Of a stretch of 64,000 bases of DNA, positions 49,043 to 60,796 are shown one piece after another (position 1 is the stretch's first letter; each line of letters starts with the position of its first letter). Source of the DNA: Rotaria sp. Silwood1 (lineage: Eukaryota; Rotifera; Eurotatoria; Philodinida; Philodinidae). The stretch is taken from contig CAJNOP010000399.1 of assembly GCA_905250075.1 (NCBI GenBank), forward strand, positions 116,883 through 180,882. The letters run 5' to 3'. Under the pieces are notes generated by a model. That model was not told the DNA's origin and searched no databases. It saw only the letters and a list, made by a program, of their open reading frames with translations. Made by a program: the position numbers and the translations under genes.

Positions 49043-49745
49043 CATTTCTCAAATTCGAATTTTCAACCATTGCAGATAAACAATCAAAAGCTTTTCCACC
49101 ATCTGTCGCAAAGTAATTCAACTCTTGTAAAGACTTTCGATAAGAAGCTTTACAACTTTCTAAAATTTTGAGCAATGATCCAGGTTACAATATCGTAAAG
49201 TCAGGAGGACTTTCTTCACAAAAAGTATTGTATTGGTATATTATTCTGGAAGAGGCCATATTTAGAATCGTATCAGGTACAAACAAGATTGCTCCATCGG
49301 ATAACTTCAGACGGTTTTTGCCAAATGGCATATCAGTGCAGATATGATGACTAACCATAAAATCAATAAAATGTTCGATCTGATCAAAAGAGAAACGTTG
49401 AGAAATTCGAGGCGGTAGATTCATAGATACTTCTACTCCTGTATCGGCAGCATAAAATCGAGCCTCCCCGTGAATCTATAATAGGTTAGGTCTTTTATAA
49501 ATTCTTGAATCATCTTAAAAGTTACCTTGAGAGCTAGAATCGACAAAATCTCTTTTCTAGTTATCTGACTGCCAGTGTTTTCATATGCTTCCTTTATTTC
49601 GGACATCACGTTAAGAAAACTTCCATCGATAACACATTTTTCTTCATTGCGTGACGTATCAATCGCCTCTTGATATACATCATCGGGAGCTAATATCAGC
49701 GTAATAACTTTCCCAATTGATCTTACACAAGATAGATAATTTGAA
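49043..49745 (-). pseudogene. Multicopy uncharacterised animal family, broken copy
   Basis: Minus-strand exon 49745-49527 (ending ITRKEILSILALK) is followed by a 48-bp intron and a second exon from 49478 with IHGEARFYAADTGVEVSMNL, RISQRFSFDQIEHFIDFMVS, MPFGKNRLKLSDGAILFVPD and, after one in-frame TAA at 49187-49185, LLKILESCKASYRKSLQEL and FATDGGKAFDCL. I recall the combination of (Y/F)GxRxLKLxSGxxLxVP(N/D) and R(I/V)LExCxASxRKSLQGLD in a large repeated family of unknown function in cnidarians and rotifers, possibly transposon-borne. Here the single nonsense codon and the hairpin at 48998-49042 disable it. Downstream of the hairpin the same strand still reads MEEHIKMIEAQTAVWEWQ (48995-48882), which may be its continuation. 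Confidence 0.55.
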
Positions 49746-52700
49746 TTTACTGGACCTTCTATGTTTTTATAATTCCAAGTTATCCAAGCCTATTTTTTTA
49801 CGACGACATTCATTTAACAAACACGCCAGAAACTTTTTTCTTTTTTTTTCACAGATTCGTTTTTTTTTCATGTCCGAACAATTTATGAGGTGAAGGCTGA
49901 AATTCTTCTTCAACATCACTCCAGGATTCAGAAGGTACATTTGCATTAGCCAAATAGTTTAGCCATTCAAAAGTATTGTGATGCTTTTTTCATGAGTTTG
50001 ATCAACGTGTACAGGCAAATTACTAATAGGACAGGAGGTACAAATTAGCTCTCTATATAAATTACGTATACCGAATTTCTCGTACAAAACTAATACTTGT
50101 GTATCGTTAACATTTGTGTACGTCGCTGTTTTGGTCGATTTTTTCCAAAACGCTCACAAGCAAAACATTTTTTGCTAGTATTTAGTCTGTGAGGCTTGAC
50201 TAACAGTCTGAAATGTTAGAAGCAGATATATGAAGAATCCAAGTTAACTTTCGAATGAAAAAACAAGTCTGCTTTCAAAAATAAAACAGACACTAAGAAG
50301 TTGGCTTTTGGGAACCACTATTTTTGAAATATTTTGAGTGAATCCTCTGAAAATAAAAATACTCATCATTGAATCGCCCTTCAACATAATTCAAAAACCA
50401 ATGGACTTTGCTACTGGAATTTCTACTGGTACGAGAGATCATAATTTCAGAAAATTCTGTCACTGGGAACACTAGCTTGCAAGCTGAAGTGATACGCCTA
50501 AAACTATTTGTATGTGTATTTACAAATATGTATTCAATAGTGTTACACAGTAAGACAAGGAACCTGGCTCCCAATTAGCAATAAGAAGACTAGGTTATAA
50601 ATATATCAACTGATTGTAACTTACTTCTAACTACAAAAAAGTATATATGTTTAAATAAAAAAAATGAAGCAAAAAGTGATAAACTAATGAAGTACTAGGC
50701 GTAAAACAAAGAATCCAATAAAGATTAAAAAAAATTATAGCTGACAATAGAAGGTTAATATCTACCACAATTATAACTTTTATTGACTATTACTAAAGAA
50801 TGATTAAGATGAACAACAATATATATCTGATATACTGGTATAATGTGAAAGAGGTTAAAAGACGTTTCTTTCTTCCAATTAATAGCAGATACACTTCTCA
50901 CCAGTGTCATCTATATCTACTCGGGGCCTATGAATAAATTCAAAAGATTTTCGTATAATATACTCTAGAACTGAAAAAAGAACATTTTTATAATATGTTT
51001 ATTAGGGGCAACTCTCATTTTCTTAACAAAACATCAAGAAAGAGGTTGTTTCAGGAGAGACGAATATATTAACAAATGGCTATTCAAGAATGGCTACAGC
51101 CTACTAATAACTTGAAACATTATTGTAGTTGGTTGTAATAGAGAAATTGAACAAGATAATAATATCATTTATAAACAATAACTATTCAAAACTAATAGAC
51201 AAAAAGAAATGATCAAAATCTGGGGCAGCTTCGGCATAAGCTTTCACTATGTATATGACAAGCTATCACAATGGCGAACATCAAAGAGTACTGCACAAGC
51301 AAAACGTTTTAGGTCTAAAAATCAAAGTTAGAGAAATCGTTCTCTAATCAAAAGAGGTGTGGATGTGAGGGTGGAGTTTTGATCTTTTCCAAAATCATAC
51401 TTCCAGCCATACACCCACACCCCGGGTGTTGACCCAGAAATTTCGACGAAAACTATATGGGGTTTTTAAGTCAAGTAATCTAATGTCAAATATGGAAAAA
51501 ATAGCAGCTGAGAGTGAAGGAATCAAAAAATTTCAGTGGAAGTATTTTTGCACTAAAATCATGAGGGGATCAAAGATAAATTGTTCGATGGAAAAAGACT
51601 TTTGCAGAAAAATTTGAAATATTCATAAGTCGACTAAGGTCCTGTTGCTGATTCCAAATATGCGGTTAGTTTTCCTCCACGTTGTACTTTGCGGACCAAA
51701 ACTTTCTGAACAATGATAAAAAGAAGTTTGTTAGCGAAGCCACTTTGGGGCTGAAATGTGGAACTCACATATGCTCTCTGGCTCCATTAAACTAATACAA
51801 AAAACGTAAAATGAAAAATTTCTGACAAGCTATAATTGCTTTGCAGAATAGTCAGTCACTGAAGTAAAAACTTCTCCAATTTCTGCATTTCGAACAAACC
51901 TTTTTTCTACGGGCGCCCTATTTTTTGTTTTCATTGTTACTATTTGCTCATTATTTTTCATTTTTTTAAACTCGTTTTTCTAAATTTATCATTCTTATTA
52001 TTGTTATCATTGAATTGATTGACAAATAAGTGTGTTTTACATATCTATGATATCTACAGCAGATCTTACACACTATCGTATATATTAATCAAGTCACGAA
52101 TAAAGATATTCATTATTCTTCAAAATTATAACTTGATCGATTTTCCAAAAAAAAAAAGTCTAGAAAATCTAACACCTATTATTCTCGATTGCTAAGGTCT
52201 GTAATAGGGGCTGTCTGTCATGCAGTGAGGGGAGCCTGAAAACTTCTACGTAAAACTTACACTCACTATTTTCTTCGAAAATATATGTGAGTTCCATAAA
52301 ATGTGCAAAATCATATCTTCAGAAAAATCTTGCATAAAATTCGCTAGTAACTTGTACTGTTAGAATTTGAAAAACATAGAGTTCTACAGCGTTTCAAGAG
52401 CATCCTTGACATCAATTTTTACTTAAGCGGTACTTTCTTCCGTCCGAAAAATACCGTTTGATGCTAGATACCAGTGGGCCTTTAGTCTTATTCTATAAAA
52501 TATAGATAAGTGAATTCTTTATCTTTATAAAATAGAGATAGAATAAAGAAATAAAGGATTCTTTTTTTGAGTGATAATGGGCCCAAAGTATTCTATGAGT
52601 GTAGAACTTATACTCACAAATATTTTTATTATCAAAAGAAAAGCTTTTTGATTTAAAACAAGTTAGCTGGGGAAGGGTATTAGTTTGGGTGTTTCCTCCT

Positions 52701-52831
52701 ATCTTTAGCAGACTTTAGATATAAAAGTAACGCTTTCATCAAAACTAATATCATATTCGGAATCATCATAAAAAGCGAACCTGAATCATTAGTATATCAA
52801 ATGTTTTTGAGAAAGCTTTTTTCACCGAACA
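49746..52831. other. Gene-poor region
   Basis: A 93-codon minus-strand frame at 50293-50574 (with NSSSKVHWFLNYVEGRFND) and a 63-codon plus-strand frame at 51426-51617 are unrecognised. One further telomere-like hairpin lies at 51355-51428. Nothing else stands out. Confidence 0.4.
51355..51428. repeat. G-rich/C-rich telomere-like hairpin, copy 4
   Basis: GAGGTGTGGATGTGAGGGTG at the left is answered by ACACCCACACCCCGGGTG at the right with an AT-rich loop of about 35 bp. Confidence 0.55.
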
Positions 52832-52939
52832 GGGTGTGGATGGTTGTGAGGGTGCTGTGTAGGTGTAGGTATGGCTGGGTGGGTGTCCTCTCTTCACTCA
52901 TCCACATCCACACCCACAACCCACACCCACACCCACACC
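52832..52939. repeat. G-rich/C-rich telomere-like hairpin, copy 5
   Basis: The left arm has GGGTGTGGATGG, GAGGGTGCTGTGTAGGTG and GGGTGGGTG. The right arm has CATCCACATCCACACCCAC and ends in repeated CCCACA units. Arms are about 45 bp each. It immediately precedes the 10-bp minisatellite. Confidence 0.6.
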
Positions 52940-52984
52940 TTCAACTTTTAGTTAAAAGTGATGAAGCAAAGGAGAAAAATCTGA

Positions 52985-53575
52985 TTCGGGCGTTCCGAGC
53001 AATTCGGAGCCATTCGCAGCGATTCCAATCCACTACGAGTCCGCAGGGGAAAAATCCCAATCGATGTGAAGCTACCACGACGGATTGATGTAAGGCCAGA
53101 ATCCTTAACACTTGGGCTTCTGGAGACAGGATCTGAGTGTGGGTGCTTGTGTACGCTTTGCCGAGCACCCTCACCCAGGTCCCATCGCCGCAAGGCTTAG
53201 TGCTAAAGATTCGTGGCTCATCTAAATCCGTCGTGATAGCCTATCGTCGGGGTATCTTCACATCAATAAAATTCCATTCGATCATTCCGAGCCATTCGGA
53301 GCCCATTGAAGCCATTCAAAGCCAATCGCTGCCATTCGGCCATTCGAAGCCAATCGCAGCCGTTTAGAGCCAGTGGCAGCCATTCGCAGTCATCCGCAGT
53401 GAATCGCAGTTATTCGGAATCATTCGGACGTATTCGCAGCTATTCGGAACCAATAGCAGTCATTAAGACATTGCGGGCCATTCGGAGCCATGCACAGCAG
53501 TTCGAAGCCAACCGTAACCATTCAGAGCCATTCGTCGCCATTCGGAGTTATTCACAGCCAGAACGTGGATGTGGG
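52985..53575. repeat. 10-bp minisatellite GAGCCATTCG, interrupted by an inverted repeat
   Basis: About five units at 52985-53040 and about 28 units at 53275-53575 follow a 10-bp period with consensus GAGCCATTCG (variants CAGCCATTCG, AAGCCAATCG). The two blocks have the same orientation. Between them (about 53070-53275) lies an imperfect inverted repeat: CTACCACGACGGAT near 53073 pairs with ATCCGTCGTGATAG near 53227, with GGGTGCTTG / GAGCACCC at the centre. Confidence 0.75.
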
Positions 53576-53730
53576 TGTCGATGAATTGAAGACTAACACC
53601 TACGTCTACGCCTACGCCGACACATACCCACCAACACTGTCGCCCAGGCCCACACTCACACCCTTCACCCATCCACATTCACCCACACCCACCCATATCC
53701 ACACACTCACACACATCCGCACACCCATAA
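53563..53730. repeat. G-rich/C-rich telomere-like block, copy 6
   Basis: A short G-rich left arm (GTGGATGTGGGTGTCG) is followed by a long C-rich run of degenerate CCCACA/CACACC units up to 53730. Its right edge touches the LINE fragment. Confidence 0.6.
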
Positions 53731-53938
53731 TGTAGAATAATTGTGAAAGAGAAGAACCTTGTGATGTACCACTATTTAAGTTGAAAGAGTAAACATTTTC
53801 AAGTTCGATAACAGCAGTTCGGTTATTCAGGAATGATATGAGATAGTGGATTAAATATTGTGGAGGGCGAATATCATTTAACTTGTAAATCAGACCATCA
53901 TGCCAAACCGAAAAACGGTGTTGAATAGAGCTGCACAT
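53729..53938 (-). mobile_element. LINE reverse-transcriptase fragment
   Basis: Minus-strand translation gives FSVWHDGLIYKLNDI, PPQYLIHYLISFLNNRTAVI and LNSGTSQGSSLSQLFYI. These match non-LTR (Jockey/CR1-like) reverse-transcriptase blocks: the (D)xVWHxGLxxKL motif before the catalytic region, the YLxxRxxxI segment, and SGxPQGSxLSPxLF (here with Pro to Ser and Pro to Gln changes). The YADD block is missing because the frame passes straight into G-rich telomere-like repeat at 53728. N-terminal domains and endonuclease are absent. A dead, truncated copy. Confidence 0.75.
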
Positions 53939-55329
53939 TCCTTATCAATCACATTTTCATAAGAGCCAGCCACTTGACGAAACCTTGAGCGTAACAGAGT
54001 GGTATTGTCTTCCGCTGAATTTTTTTTTCTATTCTCGACGGAGCACAACAATAACAGACGCATTCTTTTTGTTGACATACAAGGAGACGAAAGTAAAAGA
54101 AAACGTGCAAGCCCGAAAAAATGACGACTGAAGCAATTGACGAGCAAAGGCAGCAAGAACAAGCAATATTTGCATAGGTAATGTTGTGTGGATGGTTGCT
54201 AGCCACGCTTTTTTCTGGTGTCTTTATTAATAAGACTTTTTTTGCTGCGCACAGCTCTCACGAAGATTTCATCAGTGGCTTGTTGTTTTAAATCAATTTA
54301 CTTGGTATAAAATATGAATTGATACTACTACAAGCCTGAAACCAGTCTGTACGTAAGTGGACTAAAGATATTCTTCAAAAGAAGTTCAGTATCCATTGCT
54401 ACGAATCGTGATTCAATGGTTACAAGAGTTTTTCGTAAGATTTCATTTGTTCCAATTTACTTTCGTAATGAGTTTAGGAGGGCTACCTCTCATTTGGGAA
54501 CATAGAGAAAATAAATTTTAAATGAATAAAAATTTGTAAAATTTCGTTTGATTTAAATTTGATAATTTCACAATCTATTTGGAAAACGATTAAAATTTAT
54601 TTTTAACTTCTAAAAATTTGATTATTGAGAACGAATATTGAAAGTAAATTGCTTTAAAAGATTTAAATACAAAGATATGTTTTTTACTAGGCATGCTGCA
54701 ATTAATAAAGGACGTAAGTTTTTGATCAGAGAAATTTTTAAAACTTAGATCCCTTGCTGTAATTTGTAGAGGAAGTTAGGTTTTAGTTGAATTGAAATTT
54801 TCTTTTGAATCTAGCTGCGAGTTTTAATGGGAGTCAAAATTCAAAATGTACTGGCTGTTTTTTTTTCGTTCGTTATTGATAAACTAATACTAATAATGAA
54901 CGAGCATGGGTCGCCTATTTGGGCGGGAACTAAGAACAATTTTAGTTAAACACAAAGCGAGTTTTTAATGAGATTATATCGTAATTTGTTGTGATAGCTT
55001 GATATTTGTTCCAAATGTATTGTAGGCAGATCGAACTGTGTTCGTCAAGAGAAGACCATCATTAACATCTTTATTTCTAAGCCGTCTTTTTTAGAACACC
55101 ATTTTCTGCATGTTTAATTTTTATGTTTGAATGTCTTTGCACCCCAATAGGTTATCTCCATTTTACAATCATAATTATGTAGCCCATGCAAAATGAACAA
55201 CAACTGATGGTATTCGTTGTAACAATGATATCTGACAAACTCTATAAATTGCAGTCAATTAAGAATAAAAAAGCACCACTAAATTTTAGGGCACTCGACA
55301 AATTACAGCTCATTACCCTAGGGAAAACT
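53939..55329. other. Intergenic, nothing recognised
   Basis: Overlapping minus-strand frames at 53890-54206 show no domain apart from the LINE fragment at their 3' end. The rest is unstructured and moderately AT-rich. Confidence 0.4.
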
Positions 55330-56030
55330 GTTGATTTTCCCGAGTCAGATCCTTAACAGATCCAGTCAGGATCCTTCCAGAATTCTCTCCTGTTTCCTGA
55401 GGAAAGAACTAAATTCTGAACGAAGTGTGTAGCCACGGAATTTCAAGATCCTGACAGGATTTGAAACATGATTACATCAGGATTCTGAAAAAATACCATT
55501 GTTTTTCAATCAGGATCCTGCCAGAAAACCATGAATTTCTGAAAGAAGTGTGTAGCCACGAAATTTCAAGATCATGACAGAATATGAAATAGGATTACAT
55601 CAGCATCTTGAGCAGATTTCCATTGTTGTTGAACTTATAATAATTTAGGATATAAGATGTGGTTGTAAACAACACTTCTACTTATGTTAACTTACAAGCA
55701 CAGCCACTAATGCAACCTCTTGTTGGCTTTGTGTTGACACCCTCATCAGTTTTAGCTGCAATAGTTAACTGGATCTTTGTACCAAAACCAGTATCAGATC
55801 TTATTTAAAACTTGATAAAATCTTGAGAGAGTCCTGTCTATTATTCCTGTAAGGATTCTTAGCAGGATCTTGATTGAAACCTTGAAGGATCCTGTATAAC
55901 AGTGAGAAATCCTGGAAGCAGGAATTATTAGGAATTGAGTCAGGATCCTGAGGAAAACTTGACAGGAGCCTGACGATTCAGGATTCTGACAGATTCTTCC
56001 AAGTGTTCTCAAGGAATGAACAGGATTGAG
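55330..56030. repeat. GGATCCTG-rich repeat region with 123-bp duplication
   Basis: A unit starting CTGAACGAAGTGTGTAGCC at 55416 recurs at 55539 (CTGAAAGAAGTGTGTAGCC), each continuing ACGRAATTTCAAGATC and ACATCAGSATYTTGA. The palindrome-centred word CAGGATCCTG or close variants occurs at least six times to 56030, in both halves. Confidence 0.65.
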
Positions 56031-56112
56031 ACTAGGGTATATTGAAATAGTGAAACTAAATATATAGTGAACTCTATAAATTGCAGTAATTACAAAGAAA
56101 AGAAGGCAGAGA

Positions 56113-56240
56113 TGGATTCGGTTAAAACCGGTCTACCGGCAAAAATCGGTCTATCAGTCAAAGCTGATGTGCCGGCAAAAATCAGTCTACCAGTTAAAAC
56201 CGATCTACCGGTAAAAACTGGACTGACACGTCTACCGGTA
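56113..56240. repeat. 18-bp minisatellite around CTACCGGTAAAAACYGG
   Basis: About seven units of 18 bp, each with a CCGG-containing palindromic core. Translated on the plus strand the units read as six-residue repeats (GLPAKI, GLSVKA, DVPAKI, SLPVKT, DLPVKT), so the short open frame at 56067-56285 is explained by the repeat and not by a gene. Confidence 0.7.
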
Positions 56241-57506
56241 GTAAAACGGATACTGATGATACGTCAGTTTATCAGGAAAATCTGACCTGCCGACAAAATA
56301 TCGAACTAAAGACAATAGGCTGAAGATGAAAATGAAACCCTTTTCCATAGTATCTTTTTGAGGGTTGCCTTCAAACCTTCACGCATACTGGCTTAACGCT
56401 TCATTGTTGATAACAACAGTCTCATTAAAGGATATTCTAGAAACTGTTTGTGAAACCAATTCCTATGTGATCAAAGGGATTAGCCTTGGTGCCAGTTGTT
56501 TTCTTTTTATGTGGATAGTATCATAGAACAGGAAAGTGCAAGATATAGACTGGCAAAAATCGGCTAAGAATGGTCGATCGAAAACTTAGACCGGTACCGC
56601 ACCTGATCGGACCGGCCGGTTATCGATACCCGTTCCATCTCTGAAAGAAGCACTATTGTAGGTTAGCCTCTCTAAAAATTGTAGATCGTTAAATTGAACT
56701 CATGAAACTCAATCTTTATCAAACTCTATAAATTTCAGCAAGTTTGAAAATATAACTGAAAGTTTAAGTCGTATTAAAATTCTTCCCAGTAATTTTTTTG
56801 AAACTTGAAAACCGAAAATTTTAGACCTAAGATAATTTTAAAGCTGCATAAATTAAATTTAAAAAAACAACTGAAATTGAATTTAACAGATTTTGAATTT
56901 CGATTTTATGTTGGCAAATGAGAGTACACGCTTAGGAGTCCTTGAGCATCTAAAGGTTTTTCAAAGCACTCACGCTAAAAAGTCACCAGCCGTTCCCCGA
57001 TATTCCTACCATTCACTACCTTTCATATTTGTAACTCTATAAAATATACCGAGCCCAGAAACAACGTTATAACTCGCCAATATAATCCAAGCTTTCGGCC
57101 TCATGCCAACTCATGGTGATATTAAATCACATCCCAGTAGTCATAAAAACATCTATGGATGGACACCTTCCACAGAAGCGAATTCATGGCGGAAATCATT
57201 GATTCTCATAAGCAACGACATTTATGTTCACTCGCACCCGAAATTCATGCCTACCCACACTGAGATGTATTTTCCATATTCGTGTCAGTGATTACATCCA
57301 CTCATACAATAACAACGCCAGTTACAGCCACATTCTATTGTGGCATGAGAAAACATCCATTGCCGCACCCAATCCATTTATACTCGCACTCTTACCCGTA
57401 TGCACTCACATGCTTCAATGAAGAAGATATCCAAGTACGACAAGCCATTCGCCTACATCAACAAGTGGAATCACAAGTAAACCTACAACTAGCGGTGAGA
57501 AGCTAC

Positions 57507-57842
57507 CATTACCGGGTAACTGGTAACGGAAGATAAGTTACCCGTTATTTTCTCCGAGTAACTTCTCAGAAAGACGGATTGTGGCTTCCAATTGATCGTA
57601 GATGGTCAAAACATCATTTTATAAAGTTACAAGTTACTTGCTCCTTAGTATTGGAAAAACTATCACCAATTACCTGGTAACTCCTCAATGAAGAATTTGA
57701 TATACTGGCCGTATTCGATTGGTTGGAAGTCATTTTTGTTTTTTGAGAAATTACTCAAAAAAGTAACGGTAACTTTGCCTGTTACCAGTTATTCGGTAAC
57801 AGGGTAACGAAAAGGTTACCAGTTATTGGGTAACTGGTAATG
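57507..57842. repeat. GTTAC/GTAAC-rich element with inverted ends
   Basis: Starts CATTACCGGGTAACTGGTAA and ends GGGTAACTGGTAATG, which are roughly inverse through the self-complementary GTTACC/GGTAAC words. Many more GGTAAC/GTTACC copies lie between. It resembles a MITE, but I found no target-site duplication. Confidence 0.55.
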
Positions 57843-60099
57843 CAACGACAAATTCCCTCTCCTATCCACAACCACACCTTCCTTACGAGAGTACCAAATG
57901 ACCTCAGGTACCTCCTATCGTAACGCTCAAGGACCCAACTCCATCGCCATAGGATATACTTTGAAGACCAATGGTGCCTCCATAGGATAGCCCTTAAGGA
58001 CCCAATAGCGCCTCTGTCGAATAGCTCTTGAGTACATGTGGATACTCCTCTAGAAAGTTATATGTGACACTTTTATATGACCGTTCACAAATTCAAACTA
58101 CGATCACGTACTTCGCCACTAATAAGGTGAATGTGCACATTGATTTCTGCTAGTTATTCCAGTATTTGCCGTAATTAGGCTTAATCAATTGAGTTCTTGC
58201 TATAATTAATTAGTTGAGTACTGATCAAGATGCGAATAAGTTAGACTGAGTACTAATTCATTAGCTAATTTACACTTACGAAATGTTCACAGTGTATGGC
58301 TGTAACTGATGAGCGTCCTATATTTAGCCTGTACCATAAAATATGAACTCTAAAAAGATTGGGTAAAATACGGAGATGTAAGCGAGTTTCAAATCTTGAG
58401 TTTACGTGTGGAACTCACTTTTTTGACCACCTACACCAAGACGGGAATCTCAAACGGAGGCACTTGTAGTATCCTTCAATTCAGGCTCCAACCACATGTA
58501 TAGAAAGGACGAAAGTGTACTGCTATAAGAAGGCCGTTATCTTTATAACGGCAGTGTCACCATGAGGAGTTCGATGGCGCAAATGCTCATTCTCTTAGCC
58601 ATTAGTACTCCAACCGATATGAAGATCCACACGGACATTTGTCCACATCCAAGCAATAATATGCACATATGGAAACTCGAATACAGACCTCGCTTCTCGC
58701 TCATCCGAACTCTCAGCAACTGACGTTAATTACACTACAAATGTCTCGCCGAGTACCGCTTACAACATAATTCTCACCCATGAAAACTCTAATCTATATG
58801 CAAACGCATACAGTTTTGGGCACTGAGACTGATATGTCCCTAAGAAGTACACTCGAATTCCATGCGCAGTACTCACTTATCTTGAGATAGATGCATCTGT
58901 GCGCAATATCCATACACCATCGGGTGCATTACGGATTTATGTCTTCAAACGCTTTTTGATAGGTATTCCGCAATCCAGACCTATAGTCAAGTTCATGTAT
59001 AGTTGCTCTTCGATGCAATCAAATGTCAGAACAGGCACCAACACCCATTAGCACTCTGTTCACTAGAGGTATGGCAACACATCAGTAGTTTGGGTTAGCA
59101 TTCAGCATTCAGCGACACTGTCGTACACCTTTGTATCAGTTCATCATATGACTTGGAACCCCTATCGTGCGTGCAGTTACGCATTTTGAGCAAGAATGTA
59201 ACATAGTTCGTAGCATGGTGGATAACTTATTTCCACAACTGAATTCATGGTCCCGTGTTATTTCGTAATAAATGCATACATAGTATCTGAAAAACTCGAC
59301 TTGGATTCTCCAGATGAAATAATCTTTAGTTTACATCTAACTTATCTTCTAGTCATACGCAAGTTTTTTCCTAACTTTGATCACTATTTCAGTTTTCTCT
59401 GACTTTCTTTTTGTTGTACAAGAAGCGACGGGAAAAGAAGTTATAGTTGAAAACCTCGATGACAACTGCGATGTTATTACTTGGAAACTAACACTTAGGA
59501 AACCCTTGAGACTCATGAAAATTCATGAAAGCAAGTAATGCGTGCCCTACTTTCCGTGTCCTAGACATTCAGAAGGAACCAGTACTAATAGAACGAGTCA
59601 ATAACTGACTTACTAGTGTATCTTTAGAGTCTAACTGCAAAGGATTATAAAGCTGTGCCTATGCGTACGCATCAGTCATTGAGCTAAGCCGCCCCACGTG
59701 ATCTAATCTGATATGGCACAGGAAAATATTCCTTTTCAGCTAGTCGACAAAAATTGATGAACCAGGTGGACAACGATTTTTAGCTGGCTGGTTGGTTCGA
59801 CGTTTTCATCGACTGTTTAAAACCTTTGACCGAGCTTTAAGTCTGTATTTACAGTCAGAAATTATTTTAAAAGTTTTGCAATAAAAGGTCACGTGGATTT
59901 CAAATGAGATTAACATGCCAAATCTTAGTAATTACTTATAGCGATCGTATTCTACAGCTATAAGTTATGTTGTACAGTCTGTAAACTTCGCTATTTAGCA
60001 TGAGAATATGGCTGACAGTAAAAAATGTGCCAAATCCAGGTTAATCAGATTCGATCGCACACAGTCGTATACCAAACAATAATCGCGGATAAGGGAGAC
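57843..60099. other. Gene-poor region
   Basis: About 2.3 kb of less AT-rich sequence without coding signal. Around 57960-58040 short phrases (AGGACCCAA, CCATAGGATA..CCCTT) recall the region 28200-28270 in AFG1L intron 4. Otherwise no structure. Confidence 0.4.
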
Positions 60100-60385
60100 T
60101 ATTTCCTGTCGCCGTTCCCAGCAACTGCAAACGATGCTTTACGGAATATTACGACCAACATGAACCATCACCGTCACAGATCACTGTAAAGACTGGCGTA
60201 ATAGTACGACGATTGTATACGATCTTCGTAACACCGTAATCAGTCGTATACATCAGCTGTTTATGGTCATTATTGGTGGCAATCGTTAACGATGCTTTAC
60301 GATATTTTACTACAATGGTAAAAAATTACCATGAATAGTCACTGTGAAAGAGTAGAGTAACCGTACGGCGGCCGTATACGTGAAT
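60100..60385. repeat. Diverged tandem repeat, period about 170 bp
   Basis: AACGATGCTTTACGGAATAT near 60130 recurs as AACGATGCTTTACGATATTT near 60287. After each copy come a (G)TCAC-type segment, then CACTGTRAA, then GTAATAGTACGACG / GTAACCGTACGGCG and GTATACG. Confidence 0.55.
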
Positions 60386-60475
60386 ACGATAAACAATCTA
60401 ATGCATCCTATACACTGGCTATTTTTTGTGCCCGCATCGAACAACAGTAAACTACTGTTCGTTTCGTGAGTTCAT

Positions 60476-60796
60476 CACGCAAATGAATTACAAAATAGTT
60501 CAAAATTTCTATATTATATATATATATATATATTTACAGAAATATATGTATGTAATTATAATAAGTTCATTAATATCTACTAGGATCTACCAGGGTCCGC
60601 TAGGATTTCGCGGCACTCAAATCGAGACCCTAGTAGGTCCTAATAGACCCTGACCGACCCTAGTAAACCCTGGTAGATATTAATAAACTTATTATAATTA
60701 TATATATTTCTATAAATATACACATATATGTTATAAAAATTTTGAATTATTTTGTGATTCATGTGTTTTGAATTACTTTGTAATTCATCTGCGTCA
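60476..60796. mobile_element. Foldback element with about 150-bp arms
   Basis: The left arm (60476-60610) with AATGAATTACAAAATA, an AT run, AATTATAATAAGTTCATTAA and TATCTACTAGGATCTACCAG is inversely matched by the right arm (60640-60796). The centre is built of GGTCCTA/TAGGACC-like words. TSD not identified. No coding capacity. Confidence 0.7.

Noticed and set aside
53306..53735. Several overlapping frames of 70-92 codons rich in Ser, His, Arg or Thr
   Set aside because: They arise from the 10-bp minisatellite and from the C-rich telomere-like block.
57103..57536. Overlapping plus-strand frames
   Set aside because: No domain, and the three frames overlap each other; probably chance frames in less AT-rich DNA.
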